Positions 43,701-58,700 of a stretch of 64,000 nucleotides of DNA are shown one piece after another (the first letter of the stretch is position 1; the number at the start of each line of letters is the position of its first letter). The notes below the pieces were generated by a model. That model was given only the letters and a program-made list of their open reading frames with translations. It made no database searches and was not told where the DNA came from. A program made the translations under genes and the position numbers. The stretch is taken from contig OX459095.1 in NCBI GenBank assembly GCA_949775045.1, forward strand, positions 32,092,064 to 32,156,063, given 5' to 3'. Origin of the DNA: Metridium senile. Its lineage: Eukaryota > Cnidaria > Anthozoa > Actiniaria > Metridiidae.

Positions 43701-46700
43701 GCACAGCACAACCCCTAGCGCCGCAGTTACCCCTATTTTATTTAAAACATTTAGTGACTGGACACCCCCTAACAGCTTAAGAACCCTTCATTTGCAATTG
43801 GGACACCCCTGACGAATTTCTGGATCCGCCCATGTTTGGAGTCCACTTCTCTTTGTGTTAACAATGTACTTTATTTGATTCCAGGGACGTTGTGTGTGTT
43901 GCGTGTCGTAATAAAACCTTAAATGTATTCTCTTTCGGCGGCACGAGGTAAGACATGTATAAACGATTGAATAAAAACAAATCCTTTTTTTAATGTCTCA
44001 ATCTTGTAGCCAGGCACACTTGTCTTGTATACTAATCAGTCCTTTTCACAGTATAAGACAGACAAATCGTCTTGTAACGGATAGGATAAGTGGTGTGAAA
44101 ACGGGACGAACACAATTTTGTTTGTCAACAATCATAAATATTTTTGCAAAACCCCTTGAAAACCCCTCGAGGCGTCAGAGAGAACAATATACGTAATAGT
44201 CCTTTTTACAGCTCCGCCTCAGTGACCACGAACAATAGTTCCAAGTCGAGGCTCGCGTTGCTGCGCATGATAAATTATAGTTTTGATATGCGCAGCAACG
44301 CGAACCTCGACTTGAAACTATTATTCGTGGTCACTGAACGGAACTGTGAAAAGGATTATTAAACAGTTATTTACCGAGACGAAGTCGATGTTTTATCGAG
44401 CCTGAGGAGAACAGTTGTATTGGTTCATATTTGCAGGCGATACTGTTAACGACTATTCTTGGACTGTTTTAGATTGATGCCTGCTCTTGTACTGGATGCT
44501 ACAGCCTCTATGTTACAATGCAACGGCTATTACGTCATGGTTGTGACGTCATCAGGTGGTGTTTATGTATGGTAAGTAATCCATATCAAACTGGCCCTAG
44601 ATGGTTTTACCCCTATTTCCATCCCTCCTTCCTCCCTAATCTTCTCCCTTTTCTTCTCCCCACCTTCCTTCTCCCTCGTCTTTTTCTTTCCTTCTTTTCT
44701 CTCCTCCCATTTCCCCCTTTCCTTCTCTTCCTATCTCTCTCTCTCTCTTCAGACGATGCTCTTCATCCCCTCCTTGCTCATTACGTTTCTTTCTCTCCCT
44801 TCCCTTCCCTTCCCTTTCCTTCCCTTCCCTTCCCTTCCCTTCTTTTCTTTCCGCTGAAATCATCAATTATCAAAAGTAAAGACTCTTGTGAACACACGTT
44901 GAATGTTCCACTCCCCTCACTCGCAATGATCCCTCGATGGGAGATATCCCATGATCCTTTTCGGTATAAAGCTTTTTCAGCGACAATGTTAAAGACCCAT
45001 GGTCACTTACCAGCATGCACCGCGCGAAAGACTGAATTTCGAGGACCATTAAAATCGCATATTCAGCCGGACATTTTGATATACTTTACGGTGTGAGATG
45101 GTATTACGCTCTTACTAAATCGTTTAGAGTTTTGTTTTATTTGTTTCCTCGTAAAACGACTGACTGCGAAAGCATTATAACGCTCAAATCAAAATAAACA
45201 ACGCAAAGCATGCTGGTAAGTGATAATTGGTCTTTAATTGAATTAATAATACATACTAAATATCTTTATCATGATTTGTCATTTCCAGGGATACCAAAAA
45301 GCGAAGTGTGGTTGTTAAAAACGAGTCTGCTCTCGCCATTTTATCAGGTGAATATAAGACAGCTTCAGGCTCGAGCAAACGGCTTCAACATTTGATTCAG
45401 CATCATTTCGATTTTGTTGAACGCTGTAGAATGGTTGTTGAACGATGTCGGACGTAGATGGGCAAATGGTTTCAACATTTACTTCAACATCTGTTCGATT
45501 TTATTGAATGGTAATGTTGAAACCGTTTGCCACCCCCTTTCAACATTGTTGAAACGTGTTAAGTATTTGAAAGACCACTAAATGCGCATGGGTGTACTCA
45601 ACAATGTTGAAAGTATGGGCAAGCGGCTTCAACATTGCCATTCAACAAAATCGAACGAATGTTGAAGCAAATGATGAAACCGTTTGCCCGGGCCTTTACT
45701 TAACTTGCATTTAGCAAAACCTCGTTTCCTGTATTGGTAAAAAAGGCAAGGATTTATGAATATTTTCCAGATAAAGTCCACGTTACATTCTATGTACATT
45801 AGGATAAATCTTTTTTCAAACAGATAGCCATCACGGTTATTTTCTATTTTGTAATTTGTTCACAATTCTGATATTAATTAGTTTGATAAGGAGTTCAATA
45901 ATCGAGTGTCGGTGGATCACGTGGTTATTTTCTATTTTGTAATTTGTTCACAATTCTGATATTAATTAGTTTGATAAGGAGTTCAATAATCGAGTGTCGG
46001 TGTATCACGTGGTTATTTTCTATTTTGTAATTTGTTCACAATTCTGATATTAATTAGTTTGATAAGGAGTTCAATAATCGAGTGTCGGTGTATCACGTGG
46101 TTATTTTCTATTTTGTAATTTGTTCACAATTCTGATATTAATTAGTTTGATAAGGAGTTCAATAATCGAGTGTCGGTGTATCACGTGGTTATTTTCTATT
46201 TTGTAATTTGTTCACAATTCTGATATTAATTAGTTTGATAAGGAGTTCAATAATCGAGTGTCGGTGTATCACGTGGTTATTTTCTATTTTGTAATTTGTT
46301 CACAATTCTGATATTAATTAGTTTGATAAGGAGTTCAATAATCGAGTGTCGGTGTATCACGTGGTTATTGGTCTGCATGAAAAGCCCGGATATGGGTAGA
46401 GCAACTTGTCAATCAATTTTACCACACAACGCTGCTCAAATGCTGATTTTTGTAAAAAAAATCCTTATAGCATGAGAGAGAACAACACATCAAACAAACT
46501 CTATTCACTTGTCGCCCAAGCAGGGTAGCGAACCCGGCTTTTTGGTTGCTTTGCTTAAAAAAATCGCTTTTGCATATACGCGTAGCTTTTTCGGGATTCC
46601 TGTGGTACCTAGGAGACCTTTGTAAACAGTTTACGTAATCTATGAAATCCGACCTCTGTGAGTGGGACAGTCGTTGGCGTGTAATCAGATCCGTGGTAAT

Positions 46701-49700
46701 TCACTAAGAGAGTGCACTATTAAAGAGAGTGCGTTACTAAATTCGTTACCACCGGATCTGATTACATGCCAACGACTGTCCCACTTATAGAGGTCGGATT
46801 TCATAGATTACGTAAGCTTTTTAACAAAGGTCACGCTATGTAGCGCTAATCTCCTAGGCACCACATGAATCTCGGGGGAAAAAAGCAACCAAAAGCCGGG
46901 TTCCCTGTGGTCACAGTGGTGAAAGGCCAGCGCTCTCACCGTTGTTCTAAATATCTTATTACGAAAAGATATAGGTGGACGTACAGTGATCTATTTTGTT
47001 GAGGTTTGGCCAACCCAACCATTGTTATCAGGACAAAGAAAATTAACAAATCTATTGTGAAAAGGGTTTGCAAATTAGCATCACAATACCAACACTTGTA
47101 AACAATACGCTCACCAATTCCCTGCTATATTTCACAGTTTTTACTGATACATTTTTGGCCATAGGTACCGGTAATAACGTCACAATCGCACGAGCCTCGA
47201 TATCAGAACGAGGGCATCCCGTCATAACGCTGTCAACCCAGTCCTCGTATTCTTTCGAACCAGAATTTGGAACATGGTGAGTATTTATTAACACTGTGGT
47301 GTTTTATTCGGAGTTCTTCGCATACTTTTATGCACGGGAGTTTGTACTTTAAACAAACACATGATGTGAAGTTGTATGATTTTACCGAATAAGGCGTGTA
47401 AAAACTCGTTTCGCAGCATAAAGTCCGTGCACAGAAGTATGCGAATATATTAAAAGTGGTCATACTTTTGCGCGTCGCGCTGTAACGATAAAATATTATC
47501 GACAATCATGTTCCAAATTGTTGGGAAATTGTAACATTTTTATGACCGTTTTTGCCGTTTGCCGTTTAAAAAATATACAAAATATATAAAAAAAACCCTC
47601 CCTCACAATTTGTAATAGTCTCCTTCACAGTTCCCTGCGCCATCTTGAATGGTAGCCTGGCCTTTGCATTGAAGCGAGACGAACGTTGAACCTGCAATGA
47701 TAGAGAGAAGTGATTAATTGTCCGGCAAGGTGTTAAAAGGTCTCATTGCAAGCTCAACGCTCGTCTCGCTTCGATGCAAAGGCCCGGCTACCTTTCAAGA
47801 TGGCGCAGGGGACTGTGAAGGGGACTAATTCAATCAAACAGATTATAATTCAAATTAAACATATTTGAATGACAATGTTCCCCCCCCCCCTCCCCCCCAT
47901 ATAAAAGTATATCTCATATTAAACAAATAAAAGTAGAGAATAGAACTACGTCTAAGTGGTGTTTTGTGTTATATAGGGTTCAGTTAGTACGTGCTGAGGA
48001 TCCATTGGCGTTGAACGCTGACTACAAGTCGACGTCTGCTCGTCAAGATCCATTTGAAATAAGAGGGCCATTATCACAGCTACAAGGACAAAGTGCAAGG
48101 TATAGACAAAAACGGCTAACGCTGGGTGACATGCATGGTGGCGTAGTGGTTTACCGCGCACATTTCACCGCTGTGATCCAGGTTTGAGTCCCGGCTCGCG
48201 CATGGATTATATGTTAATGGAAACTAGCGAGTAAACTAGTATAGGCTGCATCGGTGTTTGATATAAACGATAGGTAATAGAATGAAATTTGTAACACCGT
48301 AAAAAATGTTGACTTACTTTACAGACGTTTCGAGCTTTAGCCCTTCATCGGAGTAAAAATCCATACGAAGAGCAAAAGCCCGATACGTCAGTAAAGTTAA
48401 GTCAACATTTGTTACGGTGTTACAAATTTCATTATATTACCTATCGAATTATATCAAACACCGACACAGCCTATACTAGTTTACTCGCTAGTTTCCATTT
48501 ATCGAATTATATGTTAGTTGAGTAAGCACTCATTGTCTCAATGTTTTCCAGTACAATCCCAATACATAATACTTGGTCATACTATTTGTCTTACTCTGTC
48601 CCAGGCTCAGTCATCAAGGAGGGCGTTTGTTCCGTTCGAACCCAGGCCGCCAGCAGACTGCAACAGTTTCACATTTAGAGGTCAGTGTTCCCTTATTCAA
48701 TTAAAAACTTTAGTAGGGATGTTGGCGATGAAGGTTGTTTACCATTTACATGGAAAATCCGGTTATCGCATGGCCGCTGGGGACTAGACCGAGTTTAAAA
48801 GTGGAATCGTGCAAATGGTACACAATTTTCAGGGAATTCATTCCAGTCTGGAAAAAATGGAATACCTCTCGAGGAAATCCACTTTTTCCGGTAAATTTCC
48901 ACCGGAAGATGGTGTACCATTTGAAGTCTGACCGGAATAACCGGATTTTCCATGTAAATGGTAAACACCCGAATAGTCTCCTTCACAGTTCCCTGCGCCA
49001 TCTTGAAATGTAGCCGGGCCTTTACAACGAAGCGAGACGAACGTTGAGCTTGCAATGTTATAAATCTCCCAACACCTTGGGGGACAGTTATTCACGTGTC
49101 TCTATCATTGCAAGCTCAACGTTCAACGGGTATTTTTGAAAATTTCCGACGAGCATCCCCGGTACTTTTTCTCCTGAGTCGATATTAAAACAATTATTTT
49201 CCAAATGGTCGAATATACATGTATAGTTATAAACAGGGAAAATACAGTATGTTTTGTATATGAGCCTATTCATGTAGGATTTCGGTTGATATTTAGTTGA
49301 AAAAAATCGTACGGCGAAATGCGGGTTTTTCACATGTAAACGAGGCTAGTCAGGCAAAAGCTATATACATTCCGATTAGACGCCATTTTGATTCGATGTA
49401 GACGTGAGACAGTAAAAAATATATTTCAGTTTTCTATTTATTTCTATATACATTCCGATTAGACGCCATTCCATGTAGACGCGAGACATAAAAATATATA
49501 TTTTAATTTTCTATGTATTTATTTCCATTTTAAGCCAGTTAAAAGCTATATACATTCCGACTAGACGCCATATTTATTCGATGTAGACGCGAGACAGTAA
49601 AAAATATATTTCAATTTTCTATATATTTGTTTCGGTTTTAAGTTCACTGCAGATGGTATTTTTCCTTCGTTTTTCCTCCCACGCTTGCATGTAGCTTAGC

Positions 49701-52700
49701 CCGGCCTTGCTGAAGGGTAATCCGCTTAATTCCTACGCATTCTTCAAAAAACCTCTCAATTGGAGGTAATATTTCAAAAAGCACTCTATAAAATGCTGTT
49801 CTATCAATTTTGGAAATAAGTACTTTATAGCCTTAATAATATTTCTTTTGTTGATATCATAAATAGTGAAAATGTTTTCCTCTTGAAAAAGCTCTTAATT
49901 AATTAGAAATGTTTCATAAATACACTCTAAAATTGCCGAAGGATGAATTAATTAATTTTCTCGCATTAAATCTTATTAAATTGAAAACAGAAAAAGTAGT
50001 TTCTAGCCTTAATAATATTTCTTTTGTTTATATCATAAATAGTGAAAATGTTTTCCTCTTGAAAAAGCTCTTAATTAATTAGAAATGTTTCATAAATACA
50101 CTCTAAAAAATGCTGTTTAATTCATTAATTTTCTCGCATTAAATCGTATTAAATTGAAAGATAAAAATATTTCCTAGCCTTAATATTTTTTTTAAAATAC
50201 GAAATATTTTACAATTGAACAAGCTCCTGATTAACTTGTCATGTTTCAAAAAGCACTCAAAAATGCTGTTCAATTATAATTAGTTTTTTTCTTATTGAAT
50301 CTTATTAAATTTAAATAGAAAAAAAATAATAGTTTGTCATGAAAAAGCTCTTAATTAACTAGTTCAAAATGCACTCTCGTTCATTTCATTAGTTTTCTCT
50401 GATTAAATGTTCTTAAATTGAAGAAGTAAAATTAGTTTTTAACATTAACAATTTTGTTTAATTTTGAGGAAACAGAATGAAACGTTGCGAGGGAGTTATC
50501 TCAATTATATTTTTATTTTTCTTGGTAAAAAAAAAAATAACTATTTTTTTTTTAAATAACTAATTTAGGGAGTTACAGCGGTTCTCAGTCACACGTGCAC
50601 CGCACGCATAAAAAGCTCCGCTATAAAACGTGAAGTTGGTGGACGTCAATCAAACTGTGTTTACAAGACACATGGTGTTTTTACTTCAGTCGGGTTGCGA
50701 AACATGTCTGAATCCGACGAAGAGGTTGTTGTAGGAATTCAGATATGTTTCGCAACCCGACTGAAGTAAAAACACCATGCCTCTTGTAAACACAGTTTGA
50801 TTGACGTCCACCAACTTCACGTTTTATAGCGGTGCTTTTTATGCGAGCGGTGCACGTGTGACTGAGAACTGCTGTAAAAGGGACAGGATTGTTAAAAGTT
50901 CGATAAGCACTAGCCAAGGATTAAGAGTTTAATTAATGGGATACAACCTTTCCGAGAAAGTTTGTCACCCGTGAAAAGCACACAAGCTAGTGGCGCAAAG
51001 GATCATGGATCAGTTCAGAAACTAAATGTGCATTCGGAACGCCTTTCTTGTTGTTTGATAAATAAAAACGGACCTTTCTCAATAACATATTGACAAGTGT
51101 AGCAATGTGGTCATGAAATCCCTGCGTTCCAATAAAGTATACATAGGTTAACCATAATCCCCTGCGCTACTAGCTTGTAGGGTGACAAAGTTTCTCGGAA
51201 ACGTTGTATGTCTAAATCGCTCGATTTATGTGCGTTCCTGAACGTTCGTGTGCAGGTTTTTTAACAAACGAAACAAAATACTGTTATAAATATTAACTGG
51301 AACAGAAAGGAATTCCTGGGTGGCATTTTGGTTGTCAGTGTATGAGAAATGTATGTAATGAGTAGGTTTTATGTTAGAATTTAATGGGATTATAATGAAC
51401 AGTAGGGAATATATCAAGGGATATGGATTATTAACTGGAATAGTATCGAATAAAATGTGAGTTTAGTTGTGGGTGGCTGGAAATATCAACGTAACTTCTA
51501 TACTTAGACTGGTTCACACTAGCGGCATAAGCATAAACAACATACGCAGACTCAGGCTACGTTTACACGGTACCGGATGAATTTATGACCGGTCAAAAGA
51601 TTGTCCTGGACATGTTGTACACACGGAACCGATCAATATTTTCGCTCTGTTCAGACAAATATTTGATCGGTTAGGCGTCCAAATTATTGCTCGTTTAGCG
51701 TGCTCCCGTGTGAACGGAACCCCTAAGCGGATATTTTTTGACCGGTCAAAAATTCGTCCGGTACCGTGTAAACGTAGCCTCAGTTGGGCTTTGCTCATTA
51801 AGGCCCGTGCAAACCGCAACATTGGTTTGATTTTTTTGAACGCTGTAGAATGATTGTTGAACGATGTTGAACGTAGGGGGAAAACGGCTTCAACATTGGT
51901 TTGATTTTATTGAACGTTGTAGAATGATTGTTGAACGATGTTGAACGTAGGGGAAAAACGGTTTCAACAATGTTGAAATGGGATGGCAAACGGCTTCGAC
52001 ATTGCCAATCAACAAAAGGATGTTGAAACAAATGTTGAAGCCGTTTGCCCGCACTTGTTTTTTTTTTATCACCTATTCGAAAATGCTTCCCTGAGTCTGC
52101 GTATGTTGCTTGTGTGAAATAGCTTGCATGAGATACAGCTATTGACGTTTGTAAAGAAATGTATGGGAAATGTCAAAAACCGGACAACTTATCCGGTTTT
52201 CCATACATTTCTACATAAGTTTTTGAATGGCTATATTTCACACAATATTAAACCAATCAACACCAAACTTCAGGATTTTGTAAAGCTTGACAAGGTTTCT
52301 CTGATTATTGCCGGATTTCAAACCGTTAGGGGCTGGGGCGAATTGCCCTATACTTTGCCAAACAAGATTTTATTTACATAATCAGAGAAACATTGTCTAG
52401 CTTTACAATGTCTTGAAGTTTGGTGTTGATTGGTTTAATATTGCATGAGATACAGCTATTGACGTTTGTAAAGAAATGTATGGGAAATGTCAAAAACCGG
52501 ACAACTTGACTAACTTGTCCGGTTTTCCATACATTTCTTCATAAATTTTCAAGTTTTTGAATTGCTGTATTTCACACAATATTAAACCAATCAACACCAA
52601 ACTTCAGGATTTTGTAAAGCTTGACAAGGTTTCTCTGATTATGTAAATAAAATCTTGTTTGGCAAAGTATAAGGCGATTCGCCCCAGCCCTCACGGTTTG

Positions 52701-55700
52701 AAATCCGGCAATGTAAATCAAATCTTGTTTAACAAAGTGTAAGGTAGTTCGCCCCAGCCCCTAACGGCTTGAAATCCGGCAATGGTCCTGAGAACGAGAC
52801 TGTAATGATTGTATCCGCTCACCATTTGATGCATATTTCACGAAGCAAAGCCTGCACGCAGTAATAGTTTCATAATTATTGCTATAAGTTTAAATTACAA
52901 ATGCATATCTTTGCTTTGCAGAACCAACTGGCCGCATGTCTAGCATTGGGTTCTGGTAACGAATACCATTTTTGGTTAATAACGTACGTTAGGTACCTAG
53001 TCCAAGCAGGTAAGACCAGCCTTTTGTCTGTCGGGCCTTGGGATTTTTTGTCTGTCAGTTTGTCCGTTTGTTTGCTAATATGTTTGTTTGTGTGTCTGTG
53101 TTTGCTTGTGTGTTTGGTTGCTTGTCTGCTTGTTTGTTTTTCTGTTTGTTTGTTTGTCTAGTGCTTGTTTGTTTGTTTGTTTGTCTGCTTATTTGCTTGT
53201 CTGCTTATTTGTTTGTTTGTTTGTTTGTCTGTTTGTCTGTTTGTTTGTCTGCTAGTTTGTTTGTTTGCCTGTTTGCTTGTCTGCTAGTTTGTCTGTTTGT
53301 TTGTCTGCTAGTTTGTTTGTTTGTTTGTTTGCCTGTTTGCTTGTCTGCTAGTTTGTTTGTCTGTTTGCCTGTTTGCTTGTCTGCTAGTTTGTCTGTTTGT
53401 TTGTCTGCTAGTTTGTTTGTTTGTTTGTTTGTCTGTTTGCTTGTCTGCTAGTTTGTTTGTTTGTTTGTTTGTTTGTTTGTTTGTCTGCTTGTGTGGTTTG
53501 TCTATCTGTTTGTTGGGGGGGGGGGGGGGGGGAGGGGACATCATCGGTTTCCTTGGAGACCAACCTCCTTCTAGCTGCTGGAACTATCGACGATAAATAT
53601 TAGAGCTTATTTTTTATTTATTTTAAGAAAACAGTCGGCTTTTTTCGTTGTCTATATGTATCAAGTACGTTTATGTGGTCATCTATTGTGGTCAAAAGAT
53701 TAGTTTTCACGGTTCACGTCCACAACCTCAACCTCGATAGCACGTAATATATTCTTAAAATATTACTACAGCTCGCGGTAATTTAAGGAATGTACACATT
53801 ATCAAACAATTGAAACACTTTAAAACTCCCACGGGCTGTAGTCAAATTGTAAAGAATATATTACACGCTATCGAGACTGAGACCCCGTGGCTACACGGAT
53901 CCGGATACTTTTGAAACCGCATACCTTTTGATGCGAATCGGCCTATCGTCCACACGAATCTAGTGAATCCGGTCACGGAAACCGCATACTTTTGAATAGG
54001 AAACGATCAACAGGATTCGTGTGGACGCAAATATTTTTATGCGGTTTCAGCCGGATCGGATTCGTGTAGAAGAGGCTTGAGGTTTTTCGATTCGAACCGT
54101 CAAGTGGTCTATTACTTTATCGTCTGTTTATCAAGTGATATCCAGCTTGCTCATCGTATTACCAGCCAGCATGGCGCTTGTGTGGTTTCTCTCACCAATT
54201 GTACTGATTTTCAAAAGAGTGGCTTTTGGACAAATTTTGATAATATAAGACAGAACACTTATTTCACAACGTTTCGATGTCGCTGAAATAAGTATTCTGT
54301 CTTATATTATCAAAATTGTACTGATACCGGTTATTCAAGCTTAAGGGTATCCAAGATATCAAGACCTATAAGACATATGCAAAATGTTGATGTTTTTTTC
54401 TTTACTCGTAGATGCTATAAACTTTGTCCGTGAATTATTTATTAATCTCTTTAATTCTATTATTACCTGTGGCCAGCGGTAGCGGCCCACAGGTCTTAAA
54501 ATGCTGCGAGTTTCACCACTACTTCAATATCACGTTTTAGACGAGCCCTTGATCAATGTGTCAGCAGTAATCTATTCTAATGATGGGCTGTGGGCTTCCT
54601 GTGCTCCCATCATGCCTTTCACCAATCACGTGTATAACATTACGGTAAAGCTGTGAAATACCGATGATAATTTGGACTATTTCGAATCTAGCATTCTTTA
54701 CTCGTCAGATTGTTCAGATTGTTGGTATGTTACATTTTAATGACGAGGAGATCTTAAACTCTGAGATCGCCACCCCTTCCATTCGTGTGTTCTCTAGATA
54801 ATGTGAAAATGTTTGCGGCATGGCACATCCTCACTTATTTAAAAATTAGACCCTTGAAATAAACCTTTTTTTTTAATCTAATGGTGTATTGTCTAGCTGT
54901 GCGAACATTTTACAGAAACTAACATAATTTTTTATTGTCTCCATTTGTCTCTTCACTCAACTTCGATCTCACTGCCCCCTCTTGACCTGAAGAACTACGA
55001 ATATTGGGGAGGGAACTTATTGTGCAAGCGGTAAAATAACTTTGAACATAAGAATATAGCTTTTGAAGAAAATTCCCAATGCTGTTCTAGATTCTCATTA
55101 AAGCGACGGATTTATTCGAATACGCGCCGCATCGGGACCACGGAGCTTATTAACTTTGGTGTCACAGATGTGGCGCTAATTCGAGGGCGGCGCTTAGTTA
55201 GTGTGGTTGTTAACGGCAACTCTACCGGTTTCAGTGGTTTAATATCGTACAGTCAAGGTGTTCAGTTACTCTTGCTAGTTACAAACTCTAACGAACTAGT
55301 GTACTAAAACGTGTGACGAAAATGTCACACAGTGACGAAAATGTCAAACTGTTTGAATGTTCAAATACAAATAACAACTTTCTTAACAGCTAGTACTGAT
55401 TAACAGTACTTGAATTATGGCGACGCCATAATGATTTTGATAATGATTTTATCTTATCTTTTGTATCAGGTCTTGAGTCTCGTCTTCGTGAAATTTGCAA
55501 CGACTTTCTTGGTCCACCATACAAGTAAGACAATTAACTGTTCTGTCTGTCTGTCTGTATGTTTTGTCTGGCTGTTTGTCTATCTGGCTGTTTGGTTGTC
55601 TGTCTTGTCTGTTTGTCTGTTTGTTTGTCTGTCTGTTTGTCTATCTGGCTGTTTGTCTGTCTGTCTGAATATCGATATGTTTGCTCGTTCGTTTCTTTGT

Positions 55701-58700
55701 CTATTTGTTTTTCTTTCTGTTATGCTATTGTTTTTTTGTTGTTGTTTTTTCAATTGTTTTTTATCTATATTCATATTTATTTTGTTGCAATTATAGTTCT
55801 TATATTGGTGGTTTGTTAAATTGATGTATTTGTTTATTATTTATCGTGGCACCATTGATAATATGTACTCCATTATTGCGTGATTTATTTTCTTTAACCG
55901 CGTTACCTTTATCATATTTTAGATCACAAACCAAACAGACTGGGTGGGTTCCACGAATTCTGGTAAGTTCATCATGTATAGTCTATAGATATTTTGGTGC
56001 GATATGACATTGCACCATGTAATATTCACATATACACCCTCCCTCTCTTTCTCTCTCTCTCCTCTCTTGAAGAACAACGGTAATTTTTGGAATCGATTTC
56101 GGTCCTTCCGAGAGATCTGTTGGGTTCTCTGGAATCTTGTGTGTATGATTATGATCGTCGCGGAGAAAGTCATAATCGACGATCATAATCATACACACAT
56201 CATATAACCGCGGATCAGACCCACATACGTATCTACATATCTCTGGAATCTGTTTGCGGGGAAACAATAAGTTCGGCTTACGTACGGAACTTAGGACTCG
56301 GACCTCAGGATTTTTTTGGCTACCGGAATCATTTCGGTTCAGCGGATCTACTCGGGATCTGATTGAATCTCTGAACCTGCTCCGCTCTCCGTACGGTATC
56401 CGATCGGGTCACGAAATCTGTCGCGGTACTCGGGATCCCTTCGTGTCACGAAATCTGTCGCGGTTCTCGGGATCTCTTCGAATCACGAAATTTGTCGCGG
56501 TTCTCGGGATCCATTGGTGTCACGAAATCTGTCGCGGTGCTCGGGATCCCTTCGTGTCATGAAATCTGTCGCGGTGCTCTGGATTCCTTCGGGTCACGAA
56601 ATCTGTCGTGGTTCTCGGGATCCCTTCGGGTCATGAAATCTGTAACGGTTCTCAGGATCTCTTCGGGTTACGAAATCCGTCGTGGTGCTCGGGATCTCTT
56701 CGGGTTCTGTACGGTTCGTTTTAAGAAACGTTCAACGGCCTTGTTTACGAAGACAGACTTTTTAAGATTATATCTTATTGAAGAGTTTTCAAGTTCTTCA
56801 GGATACAAATGTTAAGAGTTTAAAATAGTACTTGTTAAATAGAATCACTGCTCGCATGCACGGTATACTCAAGTTACGTTACGTAGTATTATTTTTATTA
56901 CTTTATGTTAATTTACGTCACGTTCGGTTTAGTTACGTTATGTTACGACATGTTACGTATTTTGTAATGTAATGTTGTTCTTATACTATTTTACGTATGG
57001 TATGTTAAAGGCCCAGTATCGACCGGGATGCTTTGCGTGCCTCGACCTAATTTCGTGTATCACGAAATTATCAAAGTTCATAATGCCTTCTCAATCCAAA
57101 TAATCCTAAGTAATCCTGCTAATATCTCAAAACATTTCACTGTATTTAAGTTCTCTATGTATTTTACAACATCTGTGCCGCAATATTTTGTATATTTTCC
57201 GTAAATAGATGTAAATAACAAGCTTTGATGTTTGAGTAGATTACAATCAACTCGGCCGCTTCGCAGGCATCTCATTCCGATCCACGGACTAGCAGTTAAA
57301 ATATGCCATAGAGCTGCTCAGACGAGACGATAATATACTATGGACATTAAAAATACTTATTAACTTTATATTTGGAGCTCAACTTTCTTAAACTTATTTT
57401 TACTACAACGATTGATTAATAATAACAAAGCGGACAAATCGAGTTGATCAATATAGTTATTTTGATAATACAACAGAAATACACATAACATACCATGCCC
57501 AATCCTTTATTATATTCACCGCATACTATTACACGATAGTTTTCTTCTCAGGGATGCATTTAAGGATATTCAGAAACACTCAAAAGCTCAAAGGTTCGTC
57601 GAAAGAGTTCGCTACTTTCATGTATGTTGATATGTGATATTTTTCGTATCTCCGTACGGCCTTGGACTTTGAACTCACGCGGTTTTTGGCCAATTAGAGA
57701 GCGCCATTTAACAATAACGCTATTTCAAAACAAAAACAAACGGCCGCAAAGCATCCCGGTCGATACTGGGCCTTTAAGTTTTGTTATGCTACGTTATGTT
57801 ACATTATGTTACGTTAAATAATTTAGGTTACGTGATGCTGCTGTTACCTATACGTCACGTTATGTACCTTCTGTTTGCTATAATGTTATGTTTTGTTACG
57901 TAATTTAAAGTAGTGTTTATATACAGCATTTCACATTTTCTTTCATCCGTTTTTCATTTAGCCACAAGCCACTGGAAATCATTGATAAAAGTCCACGTCA
58001 ATTACAATCACTTTTAAATGCCTTGTGTAGTTTTTGATGTCTGAAGATGTCTCGATAATACGTCGTATTTGTAGTTTTAAGAGAGTACAATCTTGACTCT
58101 ATCTATCGATCTAATTGATGTTCCATTTATTTGGCTTTTAGGGTTATAACAAGAAAGAGCTTCTTCGAGAGATTATTCAAGTTATCGGTAAGTGATCTAG
58201 TTGATTTGGAATATACACGTGAAGAAAGTACGGGAAGAAAACAGGGCTGGAAAAGATAGCAAATTAAAGTTATTTTATTACACACACATAAATATTACAG
58301 AAATAACAACACGTGAAGAAAGTACGGGAAGAAAGTACGGGAAGAAAAACAGGGCTGGAAAAGATAGCAAATTCAAGTTCATTTATTACACACACATAAA
58401 TATTACAGAAATAACAACACGTGAAGAAAGTACGGGAAGAAAACAGGGCTGGAAAAGATAGCAAATTCAAGTTCATTTATTACACACACATAAATATTAC
58501 AGAAATAACAACACGTGAAGAAAGTACGGGAAGAAAAACAGGGCTGGAAAAGATAGCAAATTCAAGTTATTTTATTACACACACATAAATATTACAGAAA
58601 TAACAACACGTGAAGAAAGTACGGGAAGAAAAACAGGGCTGGAAAAGATAGCAAATTCAAGTTCATTTATTACACACACATAAATATTACAGAAATAACA

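Noticed and set aside
44518..45096. 192-codon ORF in HIRA intron 22
   Set aside because: It starts inside exon 22 in another frame and runs through a pyrimidine tract.
53038..53603. Cys/Leu/Phe/Val-rich ORFs and the complementary Lys/Gln/Thr-rich ORF
   Set aside because: Translations of a tttg/tctg microsatellite.
56254..56815. Plus-strand ORFs with [14 protein letters not shown] repeats
   Set aside because: Produced by the 37-bp tandem array; frame changes along the array show it is not a conserved protein.
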